Source: SG8-30 sp963710135
GTDB lineage: Bacteria; Pseudomonadota; Gammaproteobacteria; Steroidobacterales; Steroidobacteraceae
DNA: 64,000 bases
NCBI GenBank assembly: GCA_963710135.1
Contig: CAVPYY010000003.1
Span: forward strand, 558,001 to 622,000
Direction of reading: 5' to 3'
Under the pieces are notes generated by a model, which was given only the letters and a program-made list of their open reading frames with translations, searched no databases and was not told the origin of the DNA. A program made the position numbers and the translations under genes. The stretch's first letter is position 1. Each line of letters opens with the position of its first letter. Positions 9,362-17,819 of the stretch are shown here, piece after piece.

Positions 9362-10855
9362 TCAGTCGCTGGCGGCGGTCCTGGCAAAGGCGGCGGCGCG
9401 TCGCGCGGCGGCGTCGGCCACACTGGCCCGCGCTGCCGCAAGCCACCGGCCTTCGGATTCGAGAGACGCCTGCTGCTGCGCCAGCATGCGGCGAACCTCG
9501 GCGGGCTGCGGGCCACCCAGGCCCTTGCGGCTCGAGACCATGGCGGCCGGGTTCATGGCGTCGTGGATCATCGCGGTCGCAACGGGCAGCTCGGCTCCCA
9601 CCGCCGCGCGGTAGACGGACTCGAGCTCCTCATCCGTGAGGTCGACCGGCCGCTTGTTGTTCGAGCGCCCATATTCCGTCAGCTCGGACGCATAGTGGTG
9701 GGCCGTTCGAAACGGCACGCCGGCCTCGCGCAACAGCAGATCGGCGACCTCGGTCATCGTCGAGTAGTCACCGTCGATGATCTCGCGCGCCGCGCCGGGA
9801 TCGACACCCAGGCCCTTCAGCAATTTGCTCCACGCGCCATACATCGCGACCGCGTCGCCGGTCACGGCAAACAGCGGTCCGGTCGCGCGGTAGTCGTTCA
9901 TTCCCGTATGGGTGTTGTGGGCAGCAAGCGTCACGGCCTGGGCGCCCGACACGACGTCGGTGGCCACGCTGCGCAGCCGGTCAATCGGCCGGGGATTGCG
10001 CTTCTGCGGCATGATGCTGCTGACGTCGGTGGTCGCGCTGTCGATCAGCAGCCACGGCCGGCGCTCGCGATAGATCGCGTGCAGATCCTGGGCGAACTGG
10101 CCCACGTGGATGGCCGAGTTGGCGAGGATGTTGGCGAACTCGATCTTGATGTCCGCCGGGGATACCAGGTTGGCGTCGTAGGAATTCTCGACCGGCGCCG
10201 CGAAGCCGAGCAGGCCGGACAGCCTCTGCCGGTCGATGGGAAAGCCCGACGTGCCCAAGGCCGCGGCGCCAAGCGGCGACTGGTTCAATCTCGCATAGAG
10301 CTGCTGCATACGCTCTGCGTCGCGTTCCAGCGCTGCCGCGTAGGCAAGCAGGTAATGGGCGAGAGACGTCGGCTGGGCCTGCACGCCGTGGGTGTATGCC
10401 GGAACGATCGTTTCGACGTTGCGGCTGGCAAGATCGAGCAGGCTCGCCCGGGCTGCAAGCAGCGCCCCGTAGCTGCGGAAGAACTCGTCGCGCATCTGCA
10501 TGCGGCGGACGGTCTCGTGCAGGTCCTGGCGGCTGCGTCCCGTATGCAGCCGTGACGCCTCGGGTCCGGCAATCCCGATGAGCCGCTTCTCGAAGTCGAG
10601 GTAATTCGTCCACCGCTCGGCGCCCGGAGCGGCCTGCTCGGTGGCCACGCGACCGATTCCTCGCGCGATATCCCTGGCAAGCGGTGCAGGGACGAGCCCC
10701 GTCTCCGCGAGCGTGACCAGCGACGCTTCATTGGCCGCGGTCAGGTGGCAGAAGAAATCGCAGGGCGCGTCGTCCGTGGCGCCGGTTGCGCCGGCCATCA
10801 GGCTCAGCAGGGCGGCGGCGGCGAGCGGTCGCAGCCCCTGGAAATGGCGAATCAT
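9362..10855 (-). CDS. Exported argininosuccinate lyase/fumarase-superfamily homologue
   Basis: 497 residues from ATG 10855, preceded by AAGGA. Residues 1-26 form a signal peptide (MIRHFQGLRPLAAAALLSLM, then AGATGATDD), which ordinary argininosuccinate lyases lack. The mature part has the lyase landmarks: LHTGRSRQDLHE near residue 103 (ASL HTGRSRND motif), VPAYTHGVQAQP near 155, and the superfamily signature SSIMPQKRNP near 278. Family members eliminate fumarate from N-substituted aspartates. A periplasmic version would act on an imported or secreted N-(carboxy)succinyl compound; EDDS-lyase-like chemistry is one precedent in this family, but the substrate is not known. It is the first gene of the minus-strand run, 64 bp before the sigma gene. 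A frame extension to 11308 was rejected because it covers mnmE antisense. Confidence 0.85.
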   Translation of the reverse strand: MIRHFQGLRPLAAAALLSLMAGATGATDDAPCDFFCHLTAANEASLVTLAETGLVPAPLARDIARGIGRVATEQAAPGAERWTNYLDFEKRLIGIAGPEASRLHTGRSRQDLHETVRRMQMRDEFFRSYGALLAARASLLDLASRNVETIVPAYTHGVQAQPTSLAHYLLAYAAALERDAERMQQLYARLNQSPLGAAALGTSGFPIDRQRLSGLLGFAAPVENSYDANLVSPADIKIEFANILANSAIHVGQFAQDLHAIYRERRPWLLIDSATTDVSSIMPQKRNPRPIDRLRSVATDVVSGAQAVTLAAHNTHTGMNDYRATGPLFAVTGDAVAMYGAWSKLLKGLGVDPGAAREIIDGDYSTMTEVADLLLREAGVPFRTAHHYASELTEYGRSNNKRPVDLTDEELESVYRAAVGAELPVATAMIHDAMNPAAMVSSRKGLGGPQPAEVRRMLAQQQASLESEGRWLAAARASVADAAARRAAAFARTAASD

Positions 10856-10950
10856 TGGCGATCCTTCATGATTGGCCGGCTCCCCTTCGCTTCGTGCTTC
10901 AAGCTCGCGCAGCCGACCGCCGCGCGCGTCGGCGCGGTCGCGAAACCAGG

Positions 10951-12402
10951 CTACTTCCCGATGCAGAAGCTCGCGAAGATCTGCCCGAGCAGGTCCTCGC
11001 TGGTGACGGCGCCGGTGATCTCGCCCAGCGCGTTCTGCGCGAGCCTGAGTTCCTCGGCGACCAGCTCGAACGCCTTTGCCTGGCCGAGCATCTGCACGGC
11101 TTGGGCGACGTGGGCCTGCGCCCGCCGCAGTGCTTCGAGGTGGCGCGGCCGCGCGGACCAGGCGCCCTCGCCGGTGGTCTCGTACCCGGCATGCTGCTTG
11201 AGGCGCGCACCCAGCTCGTCGAACCCGGCGCCCGTCAGCGCCGACACCGGCAACGCCAGCGGACCGGCTGCCGGCAGCGAGCCCTGGGTGAGGTCGATCT
11301 TGTTCCACAGCTGCAGCACGCCGACCTTGGGCGGCAGGGCTGCGAGTTGGGCCGCGAGCGCCCTGGCGTCCGGCGGGTCGCTGGCGTCGATGACGTACAG
11401 CACGAGGTCGGCGCGCTGTATCTCCGCCTGCGCGCGGCGCACGCCCTCCCCCTCGACGATGTCGGTGGTCTCGCGCAGCCCGGCGGTGTCGACCACGTGC
11501 AGCGGCAGGCCGTCGATGTCGATGCGCTCGCGCAGCACGTCGCGGGTGGTGCCAGGGACGTCGGTGACGATCGCGGCGTCGTGGCCCGCCAGCCGGTTGA
11601 GGATGCTCGACTTGCCGGCGTTGGGCCTGCCGGCGATGACCACCGTGATGCCGTCGCGCAGCACGCGGCCCTGGGTGGCCGCGCGCTCGATGCGCTCGAA
11701 CATGTCCTGGATGGAAGTCAGGCGGACGGCTACCTGCGGATCCGCCAGGAACTCAACGTCCTCCTCGGGGAAGTCGATCGCCGCCTCGACGTACACGCGC
11801 AGCGCAGTGATGCCCTCGACCAGCTCCTGCACGGCTTCCGAGAACTCGCCTTGCAGCGAGCGCATGGCCGCGCGGGCGGCCTGCGCCGAGCCGGCGTCGA
11901 TCAGATCGGCGACGGACTCGGCCTGCGCCAGGTCGACCTTGTCGTTCAGGAACGCGCGCTCGGTGAATTCCCCCGGCCGCGCCCGCCTCGCGCCGAGCTC
12001 CACCACGCGTGCGGCGAGCATCTCCATGACCACGCTGCCGCCGTGGCCGTGCAGCTCGAGCACGTCTTCGCCGGTGAACGAGTGGGGCGCCGGGAACACC
12101 AGCGCCAGGCCGACGTCGATCGGCTCGCCGGCGGCGTCGAGGAAGCGCGTCAGGGTCGCGTAGCGCGGCACCAGCGGCGTCTCGATCATCGCCTCGGCAA
12201 TGGCGCGCACCGCCGGGCCGGAAATCCTCAGGATGCCGATGCCGCCGCGCCCCGGGGCCGTTGCCGGCGCCACGATGGTGTCGGCGCCGCTGGTCACCGT
12301 GAGCGGTGCGATCACCGTGTCGCCGCTGCGCGCGTCCGGCACCGGCCACATGCCGGTGATGGCGTCGCGCGGCACTCCTGGCGGGGGTGGTTTCTCGGCC
12401 AT
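10951..12402 (-). CDS. mnmE: tRNA uridine-5-carboxymethylaminomethyl modification GTPase MnmE
   Basis: 483 residues. The N-terminal tetrahydrofolate-binding domain begins DTIVAPATAPGRGGIGILRISG at about residue 40, so the first ~35 residues are an extension or the true start is downstream. The G domain has GRPNAGKSSILNRL (G1, near residue 257), DVPGTTRD (G2/G3 loop region) and NKID (G4). The C-terminus ends FCIGK, the invariant cysteine tail of MnmE. Together with MnmG it installs the cmnm5 group at U34 of several tRNAs. The gene closes the rpmH-rnpA-yidD-yidC-mnmE series, 9 bp after yidC. Confidence 0.96.
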   Translation of the reverse strand: MAEKPPPPGVPRDAITGMWPVPDARSGDTVIAPLTVTSGADTIVAPATAPGRGGIGILRISGPAVRAIAEAMIETPLVPRYATLTRFLDAAGEPIDVGLALVFPAPHSFTGEDVLELHGHGGSVVMEMLAARVVELGARRARPGEFTERAFLNDKVDLAQAESVADLIDAGSAQAARAAMRSLQGEFSEAVQELVEGITALRVYVEAAIDFPEEDVEFLADPQVAVRLTSIQDMFERIERAATQGRVLRDGITVVIAGRPNAGKSSILNRLAGHDAAIVTDVPGTTRDVLRERIDIDGLPLHVVDTAGLRETTDIVEGEGVRRAQAEIQRADLVLYVIDASDPPDARALAAQLAALPPKVGVLQLWNKIDLTQGSLPAAGPLALPVSALTGAGFDELGARLKQHAGYETTGEGAWSARPRHLEALRRAQAHVAQAVQMLGQAKAFELVAEELRLAQNALGEITGAVTSEDLLGQIFASFCIGK

Positions 12403-12411
12403 GTGCCGACC

Positions 12412-14125
12412 TTAGCTGGTGCGGAGCTTCTTGTCCTCGGCCTCGACCAGTTTATTGATCTTCCACTGCTGGGCGATCGACAGCACGGTGTTGGTCAGCC
12501 AGTACAGGACCAGGCCTGCCGGGAAGAAGGCGAACATGACCGTCATGATCACCGGCATGAAGGCGAACACCTTCGCCTGCACCGGGTCCGGCGGGGTCGG
12601 GTTCAGCTTGAACTGCAGGTACATCGCGCCGCCCATCAACAGCGGCAGGATGAAGAACGGGTCGCGCGCCGACAGGTCCTGGATCCAGCCCATGAACGGC
12701 GCCTGGCGCATCTCGACGCTCTCCAGCAGCACCCAGTAGAACGCCAGGAAGAACGGGATCTGCACCAGCATCGGCAGGCACCCCGCCACCGGGTTGATCT
12801 TCTCGCGCTTGTACAGCTCCATCATGGCGCGCGCCTGCGCCTCGCGGTCGTCCTTGTGCCGCTCCTGGATCGCCTTCATGCGCGGCGCCACGGTGCGCAT
12901 CTTCGCCATGGAGCGGCCGCTCGTTTCCGCCAGCTTGTAGAACACGAGCTTGATCAGCAGCGTGACGATGATGATCGACCAGCCCCAGTTGCCGACGAAG
13001 CCGTGCACCTTGTCGAGGATCCAGAACAGCGGCTGCGAGAGGATCGTCAGCTTGCCGTAGTCGGCCGTGAGCTCGAGCCGCGGTCCGCTGGTCTCGAGCT
13101 GCGCCTGCAGCTTGGGCCCGACGAACAGCCTTTCGGTGAACTCGGCACGGCCGCCGGCAGGGACGGCCCGGGCCGGACCGACGGCCCGCAGCAGGTAGTC
13201 CTTGTTCTCGACCTTCAGGGCGAACTGGTAGGGCTGGCCAGCCGGCGGCACGATGGCCGCGACGAAGTGGTGCTGCATCGAAGCCAGCCAGCCGCCGGTA
13301 ACGGTCTGCTGGTACTGCTGGTCGTCCTCGTCGTCGACCTTGAGCTTCTCGTACTTGTCGCCGTCATAGATCGCCGGGCCCTTGAAGGCATAGGTCTCGA
13401 CATCCCACATGGAGCGCTTGACCGGCTCCCAGTGCCGCAGCAGCTGGGAATACGGCGCGAACGAGACGGCCTGCTCCTCGTTGTTGAGCACGTCGTAGCG
13501 GATGTCGACGGTGTACTGGCCGCGGCGGAAGACGAAGGTCTTGGTCACGGCGAGCCCGGCCCCGTCCGTCCAGCTGAGCGGCACGGTGAGTTCGTCGGCG
13601 CTGCCGGACAACCGGTACTCGGTGGCCGGGGCGGTGTACGGCGCCTTGTGGTTCGGCTCGGCGCGGCCGGCGATGCCGGTCGTCAGGCCGGACTGGTAGA
13701 GGTACAGCGAGCCGCTGCCGTCGGTGTTGAACAGCCGCACCGGCACGTCGGGGTTGTCCTTCTCGCGCGGGTACTCGGTCAGGTCCGCCCGCACGATGTC
13801 GCCGCCACTCAGCGAGATGTCGACATTGAGCACGTCGGTCACGACGGTGATGGTCGGGCTGTTGGCCACGGCCTCGCGCCCGGCGACACCCTCCGCGGCC
13901 GCGTCGGTGTTGGCGGCCGCGGCTTCGGCGCTCACCGTCGGCAGCGTGTCCGCCAGGCCACCCGCGTCGGTCGGCGCAGGCCCGGCCGCGGGCGCCGTGC
14001 GCCACCGCGCCGGACGTGGTGGTGCTCGCAGTGACCGGCGTGCCGTAATCCTTCATCCACGCATCGACGTTCAGCCAGACGAGGAAGAGCAGCGCGAGCC
14101 AGAGGAATATGCGTGGATTGTCCAT
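12412..14125 (-). CDS. yidC: Membrane protein insertase YidC, with one apparent frameshift
   Basis: The protein starts MDNPRIFLWLALLFLVWLNV at ATG 14125, the typical first helix of gammaproteobacterial YidC. That frame leaves the family after SGAVAHGA, while the remaining ~540 residues continue in another frame from about position 14000 (APTDAGGLADTLPTV, then the P1 periplasmic beta domain, then the five-helix insertase core with GWSIIIVTLLIKLVFY and NPVAGCLPMLVQIPFF). Removing one base near 13998-14001 joins the two frames. The shift is in the variable Ala/Pro linker after helix 1. For an essential gene a sequence or assembly error is the simplest explanation. YidC inserts membrane proteins with or without SecYEG. 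Confidence 0.93.
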
Positions 14126-14139
14126 GTCGAGATGTCCCG

Positions 14140-14373
14140 TCAGTGCGTGTGCACGCCGTCCGGCCCTGGCACCGGGTCGTAGCCGCCGTCGTTCCAGGGA
14201 TGGCAGCGACAGATGCGTCGCGCACCGAGCCACGAGCCGCGCAGCGCGCCGTGACGCTCGAGGGCCTCGAGCGCATACGCCGAACAGGTGGGGTGAAAGC
14301 GGCAGTTCGGACCGAGCAGCGGGCTGATGAAATACCGGTAGAAACGGATCAGGGCCTGCAGCACGTATTTCAT
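14140..14373 (-). CDS. yidD: Membrane protein insertion efficiency factor YidD
   Basis: 77 residues with the full YidD signature: IRFYRYFISPLLGPNCRFHP near residue 10-28, CSAYALEALERHG, and the Cys/His-rich C-terminal part RRICRCHPWNDGG. YidD is a small amphipathic membrane-associated protein that assists YidC. Its ATG overlaps the rnpA stop codon (ATGA) and it lies 14 bp before yidC, the conserved order. Confidence 0.96.
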   Translation of the reverse strand: MKYVLQALIRFYRYFISPLLGPNCRFHPTCSAYALEALERHGALRGSWLGARRICRCHPWNDGGYDPVPGPDGVHTH

Positions 14374-14738
14374 CAGAGCCGAACCTGTTTCCAGAGCCTG
14401 TCGAGACTCGCGCTGATCTCCGCGTTCGCCGCAGTCCGGGCTTTCGTGCGCGCGCTCACGAACAGATCCACCGCCGGCAATTCATGCTGGTGCAGCCGGA
14501 ACGACTCGCGGATGAGGCGTCGGACCAGATTGCGCCGCACAGCGTTCCCGGCGAGGCGCACTGCGACAGCAGTTCCAAGCCGGGCGTGACCATGAGCGTT
14601 CTGAGCGTAATGGATTCCAAAGAGCGCGTCGCCAATGCGGCGACCCTGCTTGCGCGCGCGATCGAAGTCGCGGGTGGTGCGGAGCTTCTGGGCCGGCTTG
14701 AAGCCAAGCCGGGCTGCCGTGGCAGGTGAAGCCGTCAG
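14373..14738 (-). CDS. rnpA: Ribonuclease P protein component, start codon non-standard or damaged
   Basis: The frame encodes KPAQKLRTTRDFDRARKQGR, then GHARLGTAVAVRLAGNAVRRNLVRRLIRESFRLHQHE, including the RnpA RNR-box-like motif that binds the P RNA. From the stop at 14373 the frame runs back through the end of rpmH without an ATG, GTG or TTG ahead of this conserved region. A CTG at 14738-14736 overlaps the rpmH stop as CTGA and would give 121 residues, the normal size for the family, so it is used here as a provisional start. A shift or substitution near the real start cannot be excluded. The protein joins the catalytic RNA in 5' processing of tRNA. Confidence 0.85.
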   Translation of the reverse strand: MTASPATAARLGFKPAQKLRTTRDFDRARKQGRRIGDALFGIHYAQNAHGHARLGTAVAVRLAGNAVRRNLVRRLIRESFRLHQHELPAVDLFVSARTKARTAANAEISASLDRLWKQVRL

Positions 14739-14881
14739 CGCGCGGTGCCGACGGCGAGGCGCCGGCGGCCCTTCGCACGGCGGCGCTTGATGACCTGCTG
14801 GCCCTTCTTGGTCGCCATGCGCGCGCGGAACCCGTGGGTGCGCACGCGCTTGATCTTGCTCGGCTGGTAAGTGCGCTTCAT
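14735..14881 (-). CDS. rpmH: 50S ribosomal protein L34
   Basis: 48-residue basic protein beginning MKRTYQPSKIKRVRTHGFRA and ending GRRRLAVGTAR, an unmistakable bL34 sequence. It is the first gene of the minus-strand rpmH-rnpA-yidD-yidC-mnmE series. An A/T-rich stretch (CTAAAACTTCGTTAAAACAAGG on the plus strand, directly beside the start) is the likely promoter zone. Confidence 0.98.
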   Translation of the reverse strand: MKRTYQPSKIKRVRTHGFRARMATKKGQQVIKRRRAKGRRRLAVGTAR

Positions 14882-15057
14882 GGCTCTCGCCCTAAAACTT
14901 CGTTAAAACAAGGACATGCCCGGATGGGCAAAGGGCGGCAAGATTAAGGTCCGCAGGATCCGAAGTCAACCGCGGTGTGCGACGAGTTCGGGGTATCCAG
15001 GCCCGTACGCGCCGCCATCAGCCGCTGCCGCGCCCGCTCCTGGCATGGCGATTGCCC

Positions 15058-15066
15058 TGTGGATAA
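15058..15066. promoter_or_regulatory. DnaA box upstream of dnaA
   Basis: TGTGGATAA is the perfect complement of the TTATCCACA consensus. It lies 87 bp before the dnaA start in the 271-bp rpmH-dnaA spacer, where it may serve dnaA autoregulation or be part of a split origin. No other strong box was seen in this spacer. Confidence 0.75.
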
Positions 15067-15152
15067 CTCTGGCCTCGCCCGGGCGGCGACGCTAGACTGC
15101 GCGACCTCCGTCTCGTTCATTACTCGCTGGCTGGCCGCCCGAAGGATCTTTC

Positions 15153-16487
15153 GTGCAGGGGACGCTTTGGCACCGTTGTTTGAGCCAGCTCGAGGCCGAG
15201 GTGCCGGAGCAGGACTTCAACACCTGGGTGCGGCCGCTGCAGGCGGTGGATGCGGACGGCGTCTTGCGGCTCTATGCGCCAAACCGCTTCGTGGTCGACT
15301 GGGTGCAGCAGAACCTCTACCAGAAGATCGTGGAAATCGCCGCCCGGCAGTCCGAGGGCACGGGGCCGCAGGTCCTGCTGGAGGTGGGCTCGCGCCCGCG
15401 CCAGAACGCGGAGCCGCAGGCCGCGCCCGCGGGCGCGCCGGGGCGTCGAACCGAGCCCGTGGTGATCGGTGGGCGCGTCAATCCCGAGTTCACGTTCGAC
15501 ACGTTCGTGGAGGGCAAGAGCAACCAGCTCGCCCGCGCCGCCGCCGTGCAGGTTGCCGACAATCCCGGGCGCGCCTACAACCCGCTGTTCATCTACGGTG
15601 GCGTCGGTCTCGGCAAGACGCACCTGATGCACGCCGTCGGCAACCTGCTGCGGCAGAACAACCCGGCCGCGCGCATCGCCTACGTGCACAGCGAGCGCTT
15701 CGTCAGCGACATGGTCCGCGCGCTGCAGCACAACACCATCGCCGAGTTCAAGCAGACCTACCGCACGCTCGACGCGCTGCTGATCGACGACATCCAGTTC
15801 TTCGCCGGCAAGGACCGCTCCCAGGAGGAGTTCTTCCACACCTTCAATGCGCTGCTGGAAGGCCAGCAGCAGGTCATCCTGACCTGCGACCGCTACCCGA
15901 AGGAGGTGACCGGCCTGGAGGAGCGCCTCAAGTCGCGCTTTGGCTGGGGGCTCACCGTCGCGATCGAGCCGCCGGAGCTCGAGACCTGCGTTGCCATCCT
16001 GATGTCCAAGGCCCAGGCCAGCGCGGTCGCGCTGCCGGAGGACGTGGCGTTCTTCGTCGCCAAGCGCATCCGCTCCAACGTGCGCGAGCTGGAAGGCGCG
16101 CTGCGCCGGGTCATCGCCACCGCGCGCTTCACCGGCCGGCCCATTACGGTCGATTTCGCCAAGGAAGCGCTCAAGGACCTGCTGTCCCTGCAGGAAAAGC
16201 TGGTGACCATCGAGAACATCCAGAAGACCGTGGCGGAGTACTACAAGATCCGCATGGCCGACCTGCTCTCCAAGCGGCGCAGCCGCTCGATCGCGCGGCC
16301 GCGGCAGGTCGGCATGGCGCTGGCTCGCGAGCTGACGACACACAGCCTGCCGGAGATCGGCGACGCGTTCGGCGGGCGGGACCACACCACCGTCATGCAT
16401 GCCTGCGACCGCATCCGCGAGTTGCGGGAGACCGAGAGGCGCACCGGGGAGGACTACCTCAACCTGTTGAGAATCCTGACGGGTTGA
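15153..16487 (+). CDS. dnaA: Chromosomal replication initiator DnaA
   Basis: 444 residues from GTG 15153 (MQGTLWHRCLSQLEAEVPEQ). Domain I is at residues 1-80; the AAA+ core has Walker A GGVGLGKTHLMHA near residue 149, Walker B LLIDDIQFFAGK near 210 and the arginine-finger/sensor region after it. Domain IV ends with the DNA-binding signature GGRDHTTVMHACDRI near 407. It opens the origin and loads DnaB. The divergent rpmH on one side and dnaN on the other give the canonical order. Confidence 0.98.
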   Translation: MQGTLWHRCLSQLEAEVPEQDFNTWVRPLQAVDADGVLRLYAPNRFVVDWVQQNLYQKIVEIAARQSEGTGPQVLLEVGSRPRQNAEPQAAPAGAPGRRTEPVVIGGRVNPEFTFDTFVEGKSNQLARAAAVQVADNPGRAYNPLFIYGGVGLGKTHLMHAVGNLLRQNNPAARIAYVHSERFVSDMVRALQHNTIAEFKQTYRTLDALLIDDIQFFAGKDRSQEEFFHTFNALLEGQQQVILTCDRYPKEVTGLEERLKSRFGWGLTVAIEPPELETCVAILMSKAQASAVALPEDVAFFVAKRIRSNVRELEGALRRVIATARFTGRPITVDFAKEALKDLLSLQEKLVTIENIQKTVAEYYKIRMADLLSKRRSRSIARPRQVGMALARELTTHSLPEIGDAFGGRDHTTVMHACDRIRELRETERRTGEDYLNLLRILTG

Positions 16488-16715
16488 TGTGGATAATGTG
16501 TGCGCCTTGCGGGGACAGTTTGTTGTCCACAATGCGCACACAGGGAAGACAGAGTTTCACCGTGGCTTGATGACAGGGTCCGGCTCTCTTCAAGCCGTTG
16601 CTGTGGCGGAATTTAATGGGCTTATCCACCGCAAATGGCCTGCTCTAACTCTGTAACTACAATCTTTGATATTTCCATCACTGCACATTGAATAAAGAAG
16701 AGAACGGGAGCGCAG
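16488..16715. other. Probable oriC: DnaA-box cluster and A/T-rich stretch between dnaA and dnaN
   Basis: This 228-bp spacer holds a perfect box TGTGGATAA at 16488-16496, TTGTCCACA at 16523-16531 (one mismatch) and TTATCCACC at 16622-16630 (one mismatch). From about 16635 to 16700 the sequence turns A/T-rich (runs such as TTTGATATTT and GAATAAAGAAG) against a strongly G+C-rich background, as expected for an unwinding element. The dnaN ribosome-binding site (GGGAG) closes it. Assignment as oriC is inferred from position and composition. Confidence 0.65.
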
Positions 16716-17810
16716 ATGAAGTTCAGTGCTGAACGCGAAGACATCCTGGCGGCCTTGCAGGCGGCGATCGGCGTGGTCGAGCGCAGGCAGACGATGCCGA
16801 TCCTGGCCAACGTGCTGCTCACCGCGCGCGGTCAGAAGCTTGCGGTGACAGCGACCGATCTCGAGGTCGAGCTCGTCGCCTCGGCGGCGATCCAGGGCAG
16901 CGCGGACGGTGCGATCACCGTGCCGGGACGCAAGCTGCTCGACATCTGTCGCTCACTGCCCGACAAGGCGAAGATCACGCTGGGCCAGGAGGGTGATCGT
17001 GTCACCGTGCGCGCGGGCAAGAGCCGGTTCGTGCTCTCCTCGCTGCCGGCGGCTGAATTCCCGGTGATCGAGGAAGTGAACACCCAGGTTCAGTTGGACC
17101 TGCCGCAAGCGGATCTGCGACGCCTGCTGGAGAAGACCCACTTTTCCATGGCGCAGCAGGACGTGCGCTACTACCTGAACGGCATGTTGTTGGAAACTGA
17201 CGGTAAGTTGCTGCGAACGGTCGCGACTGACGGCCATCGTCTGGCATTGTGCGAAATTGAGCACGGTATCAAGGGGAAGGGCCACCAGATCATCATTCCG
17301 CGCAAAGGCATCCTGGAGCTGCAGCGGCTGCTCGGCTCGGAGGGTAACGTGTCGCTGACCGTCGGAACCAATCACGTTCGCGCCGAGATCGGCGACATTC
17401 GCTTCACTTCGAAGCTTATTGACGGCAGGTTCCCGGAATATGGCCGCGTCATACCGGCCAGCCCGCCGCGGGTGGTGCTCGCGGATCGCGACGTGCTGCG
17501 TGGCGCCCTGCAGCGTACGGCGATTCTTTCCAACGAGAAATTCCGCGGGATCCGGCTGGCGCTCAAGGGCAACGCCATGACCGTCCAGGCTCACAATCCG
17601 GAGCAGGAAGAAGCCGAGGAAGAGATCGAGGTCGAGTATTCCGGCGAGGACCTTGAAGTCGGCTTTAACGTGAACTATCTGCTCGACGCGATCGGCGCCA
17701 TCGAGGGCAGCCAGGTCGAGATCGGTCTGACCGACGGCAACTCCAGCTGCCTGGTCCACGCGCCCGGCGATACGAGCAGCCGCTACGTCGTCATGCCGAT
17801 GCGCCTGTAG
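16716..17810 (+). CDS. dnaN: DNA polymerase III beta sliding clamp
   Basis: 364 residues beginning MKFSAEREDILAALQAAIGV and ending YVVMPMRL, both diagnostic for the beta clamp (the C-terminal MPMRL lines the partner-binding pocket). Three repeated clamp domains are covered. It forms the ring that tethers polymerase III to DNA. It is placed 228 bp after dnaA and 9 bp before recF. Confidence 0.98.
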   Translation: MKFSAEREDILAALQAAIGVVERRQTMPILANVLLTARGQKLAVTATDLEVELVASAAIQGSADGAITVPGRKLLDICRSLPDKAKITLGQEGDRVTVRAGKSRFVLSSLPAAEFPVIEEVNTQVQLDLPQADLRRLLEKTHFSMAQQDVRYYLNGMLLETDGKLLRTVATDGHRLALCEIEHGIKGKGHQIIIPRKGILELQRLLGSEGNVSLTVGTNHVRAEIGDIRFTSKLIDGRFPEYGRVIPASPPRVVLADRDVLRGALQRTAILSNEKFRGIRLALKGNAMTVQAHNPEQEEAEEEIEVEYSGEDLEVGFNVNYLLDAIGAIEGSQVEIGLTDGNSSCLVHAPGDTSSRYVVMPMRL

Positions 17811-17819
17811 TGAGGCGCT

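Noticed and set aside
10856..11308. N-terminal extension of the exported lyase frame
   Set aside because: Covers the 3' end of mnmE antisense; the signal peptide and AAGGA site mark the start at 10855.
10786..14034. 1082-residue plus-strand open frame
   Set aside because: Runs antisense to mnmE and yidC; long antisense frames are expected in G+C-rich coding DNA.
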